Shown piece by piece: positions 26,704-36,293 of a stretch of 64,000 bases of DNA. The notes under the pieces are model-generated. The model worked only from the letters and a program-made list of their open reading frames with translations, was not told the origin of the DNA and made no database searches. Position 1 is the stretch's first letter; every line of letters starts with the position of its first letter. Source of the DNA: Peptococcaceae bacterium BRH_c8a (GTDB lineage Bacteria > Bacillota > Desulfotomaculia > Desulfotomaculales > Desulfallaceae); the NCBI GenBank assembly GCA_000961575.1, contig LADP01000020.1:26455-90454 (forward strand), read 5' to 3'. The position numbers and the translations under genes are program-made.

Positions 26704-28122
26704 TTGCCTGAACATTTACAAATTTATTTTGCTGTAGCTGTTTTTTTAATTACTTACGCCATCATCGTCTCCGAAAAGATCCACCGGGCTGTTATTGCCC
26801 TGGTAGGTGCGGCGCTTATTGCCGTTTTTAAGATTATGGATCCGGAAGAGGCGGTACACGCAATTGACTTTAATACCATCGGCTTGCTGGTTGGTATGAT
26901 GATTATTGTCGGCATCACCCGCCAGACGGGGGTATTTGAGTTCCTGGCCATCAAGGCGGCCAAGAGTTCCAAGGGCGAGCCGCTAAAAATCATGGCCGCA
27001 CTGTCGCTGGTAACCGCGATATTATCTGCCCTTTTGGATAATGTGACTACGGTACTTTTAATCGTTCCTGTTACCTTCGCCATAGCCCAAAAGCTAAGAA
27101 TAAACCCCATTCCAATTTTAATAGCTGAAATTATTGCTTCCAACGTCGGTGGTACCGCTACTTTAATCGGCGACCCCCCCAACATTATGATTGGCAGTGC
27201 TACCCACCTTGGTTTTATGGATTTTATTATTAACCTGACACCCATTGTTGTAGTGGTTTACGTTTGCACTTTAACACTGCTGAGGCTGATTTACCGGTCA
27301 CAGTTGGTGTCCGACCCGGAGCGCCAGAAAAGCATCATGGAAATGGACGAGTACGCAGAGCTCAAAGATATGGTGCTGCTTAAAAAGTGTATGATTGTCC
27401 TGAGCCTGACCATTTTAGGTTTTGTCCTACACCAATATGTGCACCTAGAGTCTTCGGTTATTGCTCTTACCGGGGCCAGCCTGCTGCTGCTGGTCAGCAA
27501 GGAAGATCCGGAACACGCGCTGCATGCCGTGGAATGGCCGGTTATCTTCTTTTTCATCGGACTGTTTGTACTGGTGGGTAGCCTTGAAAAGGTAGGCGTG
27601 ATTGAGGCTATCGCCGAGTATTCCCTTGAACTCACCGGCGGCGCGATGATTCCCACTGCCATGCTCATATTATGGCTGTCGGGTATAGCATCGGCATTTA
27701 TAGATAACATACCATTTGTCGCCACCATGATTCCGCTTATTCATAACATGGGGGAACTCATGGGCGTAACCGACCCCAGCGCACTGAACTTCTTCTGGTG
27801 GTCGCTGTCTCTGGGCGCCTGTCTGGGTGGCAACGGAACTATCATTGGCGCTTCGGCCAACGTTGTTGTTATAGGTATGGCCGAAAAGCGGGGCTACCAC
27901 ATTACCTTCGTCAAGTTTTTCGTAGTGGCGTTCCCTTTGATGATTATGTCGCTAGTCCTGGCCACCGTTTATATGTACCTGTGGTTTATATTTCCTGAGA
28001 CAATCACCATTATCGTGACCCTGTTGTTTGGTGGCTTGGTGGCGTTGGCAGCAATGCCCATTAACAAAGCGCTTGAGAAGAGTGCGGCTAAGAAAAGTGC
28101 CAAAAAGGATATTAGCAGCTAA
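26704..28122 (+). CDS. ArsB/NhaD-family ion permease
   Basis: About 472 residues with 11-12 membrane segments in two inverted halves. Family motifs: LLDNVTTVLLIVPVTFA, GGTATLIGDPPNIMIGSA and, in the second half, AFIDNIPFVATMIPL and GGNGTIIGASANVV. The frame also contains ATG at 26698, but AAGGAGGT abuts it; TTG at 26704 has correct spacing, so the protein likely starts MPEHLQIYF. Substrate may be Na+/H+, arsenite or an organic or inorganic anion. Its place right behind the apr-qmo-hdr region suggests a role in sulfate respiration, but no motif proves this. Confidence 0.85.
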   Translation: MPEHLQIYFAVAVFLITYAIIVSEKIHRAVIALVGAALIAVFKIMDPEEAVHAIDFNTIGLLVGMMIIVGITRQTGVFEFLAIKAAKSSKGEPLKIMAALSLVTAILSALLDNVTTVLLIVPVTFAIAQKLRINPIPILIAEIIASNVGGTATLIGDPPNIMIGSATHLGFMDFIINLTPIVVVVYVCTLTLLRLIYRSQLVSDPERQKSIMEMDEYAELKDMVLLKKCMIVLSLTILGFVLHQYVHLESSVIALTGASLLLLVSKEDPEHALHAVEWPVIFFFIGLFVLVGSLEKVGVIEAIAEYSLELTGGAMIPTAMLILWLSGIASAFIDNIPFVATMIPLIHNMGELMGVTDPSALNFFWWSLSLGACLGGNGTIIGASANVVVIGMAEKRGYHITFVKFFVVAFPLMIMSLVLATVYMYLWFIFPETITIIVTLLFGGLVALAAMPINKALEKSAAKKSAKKDISS

Positions 28123-28160
28123 AGCTAAATAAATTAACAACTTAAATTTGCTTATAGGTA

Positions 28161-28201
28161 AACAAGAAGACTCCCCTGGTTAATGGGAGTCTTCTTGTTT
28201 A
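28161..28201. terminator. bidirectional terminator between convergent genes
   Basis: A perfect 15-bp inverted repeat (28161-28175 and 28185-28199) with a 9-base loop, between the permease and the minus-strand CBS gene. Confidence 0.8.
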
Positions 28202-28252
28202 GTCCGGCAGGGAGTTATGGCAATTAATGAAATTCGAAACAATTTATTGAGC

Positions 28253-28813
28253 TTATGCCAATTTATCAGTTCGGGTGTCTGAATAAGATTCGCCATTAGC
28301 AACCAGGTTAGAAATCTCCCTGAAAATATCTTCATTAAGTACCATGCCAACCAGCCGGTTATTGCTTTTGACCGGCAAAAATTCCAACTTGTATTTGGCC
28401 AGGTTGCAGGATGTCCTTAGTAGTGAATCATCAGCATTGGCGAAGTGTTCAAAGGGAGTTGTATATCTTTTAATTGTATTTTGAGCCACTTCCATGCATC
28501 GATCGGTAAAGAGACCTGCCCAAAAAATTGGCACAGATGAACTTGGCAATTTCATACCCACGAAGGTTACGCTTTCCAGATACTGCGGTTCTATGGCCTT
28601 AAACATTTCGTTGATGCCAAAAGTGCCAACTGGTAAGCTATCTTCGAAAACTACAACGCAACGTCGCCCTGTTTTGGGCTTATTAACTTGTGGATACCAT
28701 AAATCTTGCATTACTTTTAGCGTGGTCTTTAGTGTGGCCTCTGAAGAAATCAATGGATATTCATATATAGGAATCATTATATCCCTGACTTTTTTTTCTT
28801 TGAGATTTTCCAT
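28253..28813 (-). CDS. CBS-domain protein
   Basis: 186 residues with two CBS motifs. The first (about 8-70, VRDIMIPIYEYPLISSEATL) carries an insertion, NKPKTGRRCVVVFED; the second (about 115-175) ends FLPVKSNNRLVGMVLNEDIF. It should sense an adenine nucleotide and act on an unknown partner; no enzyme domain is attached. GAGGAGGTTATCCTGGT precedes the ATG. It has an unusually long upstream region that shares sequence blocks with the TauE gene leader (see 38294-38862). Confidence 0.85.
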   Translation of the reverse strand: MENLKEKKVRDIMIPIYEYPLISSEATLKTTLKVMQDLWYPQVNKPKTGRRCVVVFEDSLPVGTFGINEMFKAIEPQYLESVTFVGMKLPSSSVPIFWAGLFTDRCMEVAQNTIKRYTTPFEHFANADDSLLRTSCNLAKYKLEFLPVKSNNRLVGMVLNEDIFREISNLVANGESYSDTRTDKLA

Positions 28814-29652
28814 ACCAGGATAACCTCCTCACCTTCTGGACTCGTTGTCACCACGTTTTATGGTTATAGTAGTGACAAAATTTTAGGTTTAGGTGTTGTC
28901 AGGGGTTGTGGTTTATGATAATATTAAAAAGAACATAAATGAAGTAGTGACTATAGCTTATATGTCTTGTATTCAAACATATGTTCATATTTTGTTTTAA
29001 ATTTGTTCCCCTGACAAGTGGGAGCAGTCGGTTAATGTATTGAATTATTTGTGGTAAGAGGGAGCGTGTCACTGGTGGCAGCCAGTTTAAAGACACACCC
29101 TCTTGTTCTGTTTTTAGCGCAAAGTAAGCTAAAAGCATGGCTTTTGTTTTTTAGGGCCGCTAATTAATTTTTTCACTTGATGCTCTTTATTTAATATACT
29201 TATTATCCCGCCAAGTTTTTTAATACGTCAAATCATACCTTATCAACCCCCACCTCCCGCTCTAGTTGGTTGTAATAAAATTCACAAGCCAATATTTTTA
29301 GTCCTTACATCTATTACATCTTATAGCTATTATATATGATATCAAATGATAGTGCAATGTTTCACATGCCCCCGAAAGAAATATTAATATTCTGACAATG
29401 ACGTAGCCATTGTATTCAGATATACCAGGTGCTCATTCGCTTACGGTTCCTGATGACAAGATGCCGGTATTTGGAAAACAAAAATAAGCACCAATTCTAT
29501 TATTAAACGCTTGAATTAATTACGCAGACGTGATAATGAAAATAAGATAAATTATAAAAGGAAGCTTTTATTTTAACAGTAGAAAAATCTTTTTATATTT
29601 GCTATGATATTTGTTAGACCTGTCCGGATTTAATTTTTACGGGGGTGGTTAA
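28814..29652. other. 840-base intergenic region with shared leader block
   Basis: No gene. The block at about 29023-29064 (CAGTCGGTTAAT, TTGAATTAT, TTTGTGGTAAGA, GGAGC) recurs at about 38380-38430 in the leader of the TauE gene, both in the same orientation relative to a minus-strand gene. A Rex-like site follows at 29270-29287. The right-hand part should contain the htrA promoter on the + strand. Confidence 0.5.
29270..29287. promoter_or_regulatory. Rex-like operator between CBS gene and htrA
   Basis: TTGTAATAAAATTCACAA matches TTGTGAANNNNTTCACAA at 12 of 14 fixed positions. It lies about 457 bases upstream of the CBS-protein start and 366 upstream of htrA. A nearly identical site lies about 440 bases before the TauE gene. 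Confidence 0.4.
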
Positions 29653-30819
29653 ATGGCTGCACTTATCAGACGTATAGTTTTGTTGAGTGTTCTAACTACT
29701 TTTATGGCGGGGATGATTGTGTTTGCCGCAGGCTGTTCTGCTTTTAACAATCGGGATGCCGGCAGCGGTTTATCTGCTTCAGAAAATGAGAATTCATCCA
29801 ACACCCAGCAGGGTCTTCCGGGGGTAAACTCCGAAACTATAGCCGACATCGTGAAAAAAGCCGGCCCGGCGGTTGTACAAATAAGTGTTGAAAAGAAAAC
29901 TGCCGGTTACAGTTCCGACCCCTTCTTTAACGATCCGTTCTTTAGGAACTTTTTTGGGACCACACCCCAGCCTCAGCGGGAACGTACTGAGACAGGTTTG
30001 GGCTCTGGTTTTATTATTTCCGGTGACGGTTATATTCTGACAAATGAGCATGTTATTTCCGGCGCCGATAAGATTACGGTAACTGTGCAGGATGAGAATA
30101 AAGATTACCCGGCTAGTTTAATAGGTGCCGATTATGATCTGGATCTGGCCGTTTTAAAGATTCAAGTTAGTCAAGAACTACCATCATTAAAACTTGGGGA
30201 CTCAGAAAAAATAGAAGTTGGCAACTGGGTCATCGCTATAGGTAACCCCTACGGTTTTGATCATACCGTCACGGTGGGTGTAATTAGTGCCAAGCAAAGA
30301 CCGGTGCCGGTGGAAGGGCGTTATTATAAAAACCTTTTGCAAACCGATGCCGCCATCAACCCGGGAAACAGTGGCGGTCCTTTACTAAATTTACAGGGAG
30401 ATGTAGTGGGAATTAATACGGCGGTAGCTCAAGCGCAGGGAATAGGGTTTGCCATACCTACCAGTACAGTGCATAGCGTTTTAAATGACCTTAAACAGAG
30501 TGGCAAAGTAATCAGACCCTGGTTAGGTATACAGATGCACGATATAACACCCGATATAGCGGAATACTTCGCATTGGACAGCACCGAAGGCGTTATGGTG
30601 GTGGGGGTCGTTCCAGACAGCCCTGCGCAACGGGCGGGATTGATCCAGGGTGACATAATACTACAGATAGATAAAAAAACTGTAAAGGATGCCAATGCGC
30701 TGGCTGATCGCATTAAAGGGGTTGAAATAGGACAAAAGATTTCACTCACGGTTTATCGCGAACGAGCTATTGTATCTATTACCGTAGAGGTAGGGGAAAA
30801 ACCAAACGATTTTCAGTAG
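29653..30819 (+). CDS. htrA: HtrA/DegP-type serine protease, lipoprotein
   Basis: 388 residues. An N-terminal signal with lipobox FAAGC (Cys near 28) predicts membrane anchoring on the outer face. The trypsin-like domain (about 105-285) has the full triad: His in LTNEHVISG, Asp in YDLDLAVLK, Ser in INPGNSGGPLL. One PDZ domain follows (about 295-385, VMVVGVVPDSPAQRAGL). It degrades or refolds damaged envelope proteins. Start ATG after GGGGGTGGTTAA. Single-gene unit with its own terminator. Confidence 0.93.
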   Translation: MAALIRRIVLLSVLTTFMAGMIVFAAGCSAFNNRDAGSGLSASENENSSNTQQGLPGVNSETIADIVKKAGPAVVQISVEKKTAGYSSDPFFNDPFFRNFFGTTPQPQRERTETGLGSGFIISGDGYILTNEHVISGADKITVTVQDENKDYPASLIGADYDLDLAVLKIQVSQELPSLKLGDSEKIEVGNWVIAIGNPYGFDHTVTVGVISAKQRPVPVEGRYYKNLLQTDAAINPGNSGGPLLNLQGDVVGINTAVAQAQGIGFAIPTSTVHSVLNDLKQSGKVIRPWLGIQMHDITPDIAEYFALDSTEGVMVVGVVPDSPAQRAGLIQGDIILQIDKKTVKDANALADRIKGVEIGQKISLTVYRERAIVSITVEVGEKPNDFQ

Positions 30820-30833
30820 TTAGTGGTAACAAT

Positions 30834-30880
30834 AAAAAGATTCGGCTTGTGAATCATATATCACAAAGCCGAATCTTTTT
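30834..30880 (+). terminator. Rho-independent terminator of htrA
   Basis: A long inverted repeat (AAAAGATTCGGCTTGTGA with a matching right arm carrying one bulged A) ending in TTTTT. Confidence 0.88.
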
Positions 30881-30930
30881 GCTTTTCCAAAGCGCGTTTA
30901 AATTAGTTAACAGACCTGATTATCCATATT

Positions 30931-31659
30931 TTAGCTGGTCATAATTTTTTCAAGAATAGAATCTATTTTCTGGCAGAAATCATCCTTAATCATGCAGCCA
31001 TCTACTTTATGCATTTCAGGTAAAACTCCAAGCGCCGGCAGGTTAAATTCCTTGGCTACGGTCTCTGGCAGGTCTTCGATGGGTGAAGCTTCCCTGTTAA
31101 ACAGTAACTGTAACTTGTTAACCGGGAAGTGGACGTCTTCCAAATCCCAAATGAAATGCTTTAGTGCTTTCACATTGTATCTGAAGGTGTCTACCACCAG
31201 TAGTGGAAAATCAGAATCCTCCAGGAACGCAAAGTTGAAGCTGGTGTGTTTGTTGCCCATGTCAACTATAACGATATCGTAATCGCTATTTTTAAGTGCA
31301 TTATGAATTATTCTCATTTCATAATAGATATTACCATAATCAGGTAATTTGCGGTTGGTGTTGCTGGCCAGGACGTCCAGTCCGGACTCGTGTTTCTGTA
31401 AGAAGTGCGCCCAGTCTGACTGTTTATACTCAACATTAATAATGCCATTTTTTTTACTTTCCAGGTAAATGTCTTCACACCAGTCGCTGATGTTGGGGGT
31501 ATGGTGCAATTTAAGTCTTTCGGTTACATCGCCTTTGTGGATATCCAGATCCACCAAAAGTGTTTTGTACCCTTTGTTTTGGCTCATTAAAGAAAGTTCT
31601 TCGGCTATGGTAGTGTTACCGCTTTGCTTGGTTACGCCGTATATTGAAGCTAGTTTCAT
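30931..31659 (-). CDS. ParA/MinD-like protein with degenerate P-loop
   Basis: 242 residues with the SIMIBI (MinD/ParA/CpaE) fold pattern: an N-terminal P-loop region YGVTKQSGNTTIAEEL, a switch-like LLVDLDIHKGDV and a Walker B DIVIVDMGNKHTS. The usual GKT of the deviant Walker A is GNT, so the phosphate-binding lysine is replaced by asparagine, while the upstream signature lysine (TKQSG) remains. This recalls atypical TadZ/CpaE-type members that do not hydrolyse ATP normally. AAAGGAGCTAAAAGG precedes the ATG. No partner genes (parB, pilus genes) are nearby. Confidence 0.8.
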   Translation of the reverse strand: MKLASIYGVTKQSGNTTIAEELSLMSQNKGYKTLLVDLDIHKGDVTERLKLHHTPNISDWCEDIYLESKKNGIINVEYKQSDWAHFLQKHESGLDVLASNTNRKLPDYGNIYYEMRIIHNALKNSDYDIVIVDMGNKHTSFNFAFLEDSDFPLLVVDTFRYNVKALKHFIWDLEDVHFPVNKLQLLFNREASPIEDLPETVAKEFNLPALGVLPEMHKVDGCMIKDDFCQKIDSILEKIMTS

Positions 31660-32090
31660 CCTTTTAGCTCCTTTATGAATTATTCTATTACTATTATATT
31701 TTATTGATGTTTCCGGTCCAAGACAAGACGTTTTTATCTTTTTTCAAGTTATATGGTCAAATAAATGCTGTAAAGCGCAAATGCGGGATTTGTCATGCCG
31801 AGATAATATTCACAAAAAGCAATGACAAAGATTAATAATAAATAAGCAAAAAGCTACTGTATATAAATAAAACTAAGAATGCACTTGATAAAAAATGTAA
31901 TGACAAGTAAAATATAAAAAGCTGAAATTAATTATTGTGAATGTTCTGAAATTGTTAAGGGCTGTGCCTATTTGTGAAACGTTCCCCAAATACTATGGCA
32001 TTTTGGGTGTATTATTTGGCTTTTCAACACTAAACTGATGCCATCTTCATCTTAGTGGATTATCATGTTAGTAATCAGGGGGGATTTAAA
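31660..32090. other. intergenic region, no gene seen
   Basis: 430 AT-rich bases between divergent genes. No convincing operator, repeat or small gene. It should hold both promoters. Confidence 0.4.
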
Positions 32091-32534
32091 ATGTCAAGCA
32101 TCTCTCAAACAGGAGATAGAGGCCTTGATTGGGCGCCGGCATCCAGACTTAAAAGAATAATTAAATCGCTGGAGGGTTTTTTTAGAACGTCCAGTGTCAC
32201 CAAATATGCCCGCATCTGGCACGGTGACTTTTCTTATAAACTAATTCAGAATACGGCTATTAAAAACTTTCAGAATATGAGTCCGGTTACTTCTATTGAT
32301 GCCGGAGAATGTTATTTATGTATTTTTGAGCGTGCCGGATACCAGGGTAACTACCAAATTATAGGCCCCGGGGAAAAAGCTCAGGTAGGGAAATGTGCCT
32401 CCATAGTGATAAGTAATTGCAAGTTTTCCGTAGATTCGGTCAGGCGTGAAGCAGCACCCCCGCCGGGATATTGGGAAATGGACGGGCCAATGTATTTGAT
32501 GCATTTCTCCGCCGGTTACAGGTTTGTTTCCTAA
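32091..32534 (+). CDS. hypothetical protein with beta/gamma-crystallin-like segment
   Basis: 147 residues starting MSSISQTGDRGLDW, selected because CAGGGGGGATTTAAA precedes this ATG. Residues about 80-115 (CYLCIFERAGYQGNYQIIGPG then CASIVISNC) resemble one Greek-key motif of beta/gamma-crystallins, with the aromatic, glycine and serine pattern. The rest matches nothing I know. There is no signal peptide. It is followed by a good terminator, so it is a single-gene transcript. Confidence 0.65.
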   Translation: MSSISQTGDRGLDWAPASRLKRIIKSLEGFFRTSSVTKYARIWHGDFSYKLIQNTAIKNFQNMSPVTSIDAGECYLCIFERAGYQGNYQIIGPGEKAQVGKCASIVISNCKFSVDSVRREAAPPPGYWEMDGPMYLMHFSAGYRFVS

Positions 32535-32593
32535 ATGGAGTAAAATAATTAAAACATAATGGAATACAATGGAAATGTTAAAAGATGATGTTA

Positions 32594-32627
32594 AAAAGCT
32601 GCCAATATTTACGGCAGCTTTTTTTGT
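32594..32627 (+). terminator. Rho-independent terminator
   Basis: Stem AAAAGCTGCC / GGCAGCTTTT with a 9-base loop and a seven-T run. Confidence 0.85.
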
Positions 32628-32743
32628 TCACCCGGCATTTGCGGTTTATATAATTAGATGTTTTTTTGTTCAAATTAAGGTACAATATAAAAACAATTAT
32701 GCCAGTTAATTATTTGATATATGTTTTTTAAGCGGGTGAATGC

Positions 32744-34255
32744 GTGAGCAAAAGCAGAATTTTTGATTTGCAAAATTATAAAAATAAGGACAAGCATACG
32801 GGGTTTCAACTGCCGGGTCCTGGCGGCCCGCCGGGGAACGGTGGATTCAAACGGCAGTTAGTGGACTTTTTCAAAGATAGAAGATGGCTGCTGCTGGGGA
32901 TTGTTATTTTTGCTTTAGTAATTTGCCTACCAACCCCGGACGGGCTCTCCAACGAGGGCAAATATGCCATAGGTCTTTGGATCTTCATTGTCATATGCTT
33001 TTTAACCGAGGCAGTCCCCTTGCCGGTAACTGCCATGATTATCGGCACCTACCAGGTTGCGACGGGTATTCATAGCTTTCAAGAAGTGCCCCGTACTTTT
33101 ATGGACGATGCTGTCGTTTTTATCATGGGAGTATTGATGCTTGGCGCATTGTTAGTAAAATATAATATCCATAACAAAGTGGCTCTGCATATGCTTAGAA
33201 TATCAGGCACCCGAATTGACCGGGTTGTGCTGGGCATGGTAGCCTTTTGTGCTTTGAGCGCCGCTTTTATCACCGAACACGCCACAGTAACCATTATGTT
33301 TCCCATTGGGGTGGGTATTGTTTCTTTGAGCGGCGGCATAAAAAAAGTGCCCAAGCTCGGCAAGCTGATGATGCTGACCATTGCTTACGGGGTTATTATC
33401 GGTGGTATGGCCACCCCCTCCGGTGGTGCTCGAAATGCATTAATGCTAAGCTTTTTGAGCGGTATTGGCATTCACGTAAGCTACGGTCAATGGATGCTCA
33501 TGGCTTTACCTTTGACCCTAATTTTAATTCCCATCGTCACATACTGGTTATTAAGACTATTTAAACCTGAAGTTGATGATTTAAAGGAAGTCTTGGAAAG
33601 AATTCAACAGGAATTGAACGCAGACGGGCCTATGACCAAGCAGGCTAAAATGGCCCTGGTGATATTTTTAGGTGTGGTTGTGGGTTGGGTATTGTTCAGT
33701 CGCCAGTTTGGGGTGGGTAATATCGCCATGGTCGGGGTAATTCTGGCTGTAATTTTAAGGCTGGTGGATTGGAATTACTTGCAGCAGAAAACCCAGTGGG
33801 GTGTTGTAGTCCTTTATGCGGGGGCCATATCCATGGGCAAAATGTTGGTATCCACAGGAGCTGCCGCCTGGCTGGCCCAAAAAATTCTATATGCTGCCAC
33901 AGCCTTTGAGGTTGCCAAGGGGTTACCGCTCTTGGCAGCAACCACTACAATAACTGCATTTGTAACTAACACCATGGCCGATGGTCCTGCTGTGGCCATG
34001 CTAGGGCCTGTTTTTATCAAGGTAGCAGAACTGGCCGACACTTCGCCTTTGGCTATAGGAGTGGCAACTTCCCTGGGTGCTGCTTTTTCCTATTTACTGG
34101 TTATCGCCACTCCCGCCAACGCCATTGTCTACGGGCCAGGCTTTTTAAAAGCCTCGGACTTTTTGAAGGCCGGCAGTGTTCTTTTCGTAATCTCCCTGGT
34201 TCTTTCCATAATTGGGCTTGCAGGGCTATGGTGGTTTGCAATTGGCATTTGGTAA
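32744..34255 (+). CDS. SLC13/DASS family anion:sodium symporter
   Basis: 503 residues. A 45-residue soluble N-terminus (glycine/proline-rich, LPGPGGPPGNGG) is followed by about 11-12 membrane segments. DASS features are visible: TPSGGARNALM in the first half, VTNTMADGPAVAML (an SNT-like ion site) and IATPANAIVYGPGF near the end. Members carry dicarboxylates or sulfate with Na+. In a sulfate reducer sulfate import is plausible but not proven. Start is GTG at 32744 with a modest upstream AGCGGGTGA. Confidence 0.87.
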   Translation: MSKSRIFDLQNYKNKDKHTGFQLPGPGGPPGNGGFKRQLVDFFKDRRWLLLGIVIFALVICLPTPDGLSNEGKYAIGLWIFIVICFLTEAVPLPVTAMIIGTYQVATGIHSFQEVPRTFMDDAVVFIMGVLMLGALLVKYNIHNKVALHMLRISGTRIDRVVLGMVAFCALSAAFITEHATVTIMFPIGVGIVSLSGGIKKVPKLGKLMMLTIAYGVIIGGMATPSGGARNALMLSFLSGIGIHVSYGQWMLMALPLTLILIPIVTYWLLRLFKPEVDDLKEVLERIQQELNADGPMTKQAKMALVIFLGVVVGWVLFSRQFGVGNIAMVGVILAVILRLVDWNYLQQKTQWGVVVLYAGAISMGKMLVSTGAAAWLAQKILYAATAFEVAKGLPLLAATTTITAFVTNTMADGPAVAMLGPVFIKVAELADTSPLAIGVATSLGAAFSYLLVIATPANAIVYGPGFLKASDFLKAGSVLFVISLVLSIIGLAGLWWFAIGIW

Positions 34256-34338
34256 TCAAACTTAGTGACAAAAGGTTTAAAAACGAGATGTAAAACCGTT
34301 AGCTACCAGTATTTTACCCCGCAAGATTGTTGGATAAA

Positions 34339-34367
34339 TTGCACAACCAGTTAACATATGATATAAT
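34339..34367 (+). promoter_or_regulatory. sigma-A type promoter
   Basis: TTGCAC (34339-34344), 17 bases, TATAAT (34362-34367), about 165 bases before the transposase-like gene. Confidence 0.55.
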
Positions 34368-34530
34368 TTAAAAGAGTAGGTATCTGGAAAATTAGTTAGT
34401 GAATTAAAGTACATGCAATAAAGATGTAGGAAAAAAGGTAGTGTTTAAAAGCGTTTTACAAAAAAGAAAAGTAGAGAGATAAGCTTTATCAAACCGACTG
34501 CAAAATTACTTGTCAAGGGTGGTGATATTT

Positions 34531-36171
34531 ATGTTTTTTCGAAAGGTAACCAGTAAAAGCAACGGTAAAGAGTATACCTATCTAAAGCTTATAGAGAATT
34601 ACAGAGAAGGTAACAAGGTAAAACAGCGGGTTATAGCCAATCTTGGCAGCCTCGAAAAACTTACACCGGATAAGGTAAACGGCCTAATTACAGGTTTGTC
34701 AAAAATCTGCGGATTACCTAATCATCCTAATAAGTTTGAGGCCCAAAAAACTCTTCGTTATGGTGAGGTTCTTGCTATTCATAAAGTATGGGAGTTGCTT
34801 GGTGTTGAGCCGGTTATTAACAAAGTTGCCGGTTTAGAAGACGATGATATTGTTAACGTCTCGCTTTTGGTTGAGCTTATGGCCATCAACCAAATAATAC
34901 AACCCCAGCATAAAGAAGCTATCAGCGACTGGTATCACAGTCTTTATATGCCGGCCCTTGAAGGAATGGAGATTTTGCCGCACCATTTTTATCGTGCCCT
35001 GGATATTGTTGCCGAGTATAAAGAAGAGCTGGAAGAAAAAGTATATGCAAATTTACGTAAGTTAATGCACATTAACACTAATATGGCTTTTTGTCGATTG
35101 ACAACGGGAACTATTGAACCCGCCCCCCGTGAAGAGCTTAATTTGTCTTCCTATGGTAAATATGTTCTTGGGGAATCAGAGGAATTACAACGGATTAATT
35201 TTGGTTTACTGGTCAGCGGGGATGGTGTACCTCTGGGGCATAGTATATTGCGCGAAATTGCCGAAGAATGGGAATACAGGAATATACTTGATTACCTAAA
35301 AAATTCTTTTGACATTGACAAATGCATCTTCGTGGGTGACCGCAGTGTACTTGATAACCCGGGCCTGGAAGTATTGGTTGCCCAAGGTTATGATTATATC
35401 ATCGGGCGCAAACACATGACTGAATTGGAAAGAGATTTGATTGCCGGTGAATTGAACACTTATCAAAAAGGATTTCACCAAGTTGACGAGGGTTTATGGT
35501 TCAAGGAAATAAGAAATGAAGATGCTAAGCGATACATGTTGTGTTACAATCCCGGGGCTGCTGAACAAACCCACGTATTGTTGAGGGAGCGGTTGGATGC
35601 AATAGAAAACGAGCTAAAAGAGATTCAGAAAACCGTAGGCGAAAAGCGGTTCCTAAAGGCCAAAAACATACCTCTTTTAAAGGATAGCCATTTCCGCAAA
35701 TACTTTGACTGGCGTTACAGCGAATCTACCCAGGAACTGGCTTACCGCCGCCGGGAAGACTTGATTGTGCGTGAAAGCGGACTGGCCGGTTCGTTCCTAC
35801 TGGAAACAAACAATGAATTTCTACAGGCCGTGGAAATAGTAAAGGCTTATACCAGCCTAACGATTATGGGTGAGTCATTCCGGGAAATTAAGAATTTTGA
35901 GCCGTGGCAAAACATACTGTACGCCGAACTTAAAATTTCGGCCAACCTTTTTATCTGTGTTTTGGGGTTTATGATGGAAAAACTCATGGAAAGAATGATT
36001 AATCAGGCGGGCCTTAACCTGGATGTCCGGCAAGCCATCAATTTACTTGAAGATATAAAGGTAGCTATTAATCAGCTGGACGATCACGAAATCAAATCCT
36101 CCAGTTTGTCGCCGGTTCAGGAAAACATTTTAACGGCCCTTGGTTTGTTTAAAGACCAGCGCGTTATATAA
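34531..36171 (+). CDS. IS1634-type transposase homologue, apparently catalytically dead
   Basis: 546 residues starting MFFRKVTSKSNGKEY; GGGTGGTGATATTT precedes this ATG. The N-terminus and middle (HHFYRALDIVAEYKEELEE, FGLLVSGDGVPLGHS, FVGDRSVLDNPGLEVL) follow IS1634/IS4-superfamily transposases throughout. The first catalytic Asp (canonical yDlTT..FE) is replaced by Arg in CRLTTGTIE, and in the Y-x2-R-x3-E region the sequence YTSLTIMGESF lacks the Arg and has Gly for the catalytic Glu. Only the middle Asp is kept. The frame is uninterrupted, has its own promoter and terminator, and no terminal inverted repeats were found. It is likely a domesticated or regulatory derivative; alternatively a recently dead copy. 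Confidence 0.8.
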   Translation: MFFRKVTSKSNGKEYTYLKLIENYREGNKVKQRVIANLGSLEKLTPDKVNGLITGLSKICGLPNHPNKFEAQKTLRYGEVLAIHKVWELLGVEPVINKVAGLEDDDIVNVSLLVELMAINQIIQPQHKEAISDWYHSLYMPALEGMEILPHHFYRALDIVAEYKEELEEKVYANLRKLMHINTNMAFCRLTTGTIEPAPREELNLSSYGKYVLGESEELQRINFGLLVSGDGVPLGHSILREIAEEWEYRNILDYLKNSFDIDKCIFVGDRSVLDNPGLEVLVAQGYDYIIGRKHMTELERDLIAGELNTYQKGFHQVDEGLWFKEIRNEDAKRYMLCYNPGAAEQTHVLLRERLDAIENELKEIQKTVGEKRFLKAKNIPLLKDSHFRKYFDWRYSESTQELAYRRREDLIVRESGLAGSFLLETNNEFLQAVEIVKAYTSLTIMGESFREIKNFEPWQNILYAELKISANLFICVLGFMMEKLMERMINQAGLNLDVRQAINLLEDIKVAINQLDDHEIKSSSLSPVQENILTALGLFKDQRVI

Positions 36172-36199
36172 CATAAGTTTTAAACTTATAGTCAAGGTG

Positions 36200-36240
36200 A
36201 AGCTAAACGGCGGCCGCCACGGTCGCCGTTTAGCTTTATT
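36200..36240 (+). terminator. Rho-independent terminator after the transposase-like gene
   Basis: A perfect 13-bp stem AAGCTAAACGGCG / CGCCGTTTAGCTT with an 11-base loop, followed by TATTTG. Confidence 0.75.
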
Positions 36241-36293
36241 TGATATGTCTGCCAAATTATTGGGTTGAGAAGAGAATGCTAATTTCGTTTAAA

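Noticed and set aside
30844..30870. TTGTGA...TCACAA palindrome as a further Rex site
   Set aside because: It is part of the htrA terminator stem, and its half-sites are 8 bases apart instead of 6.
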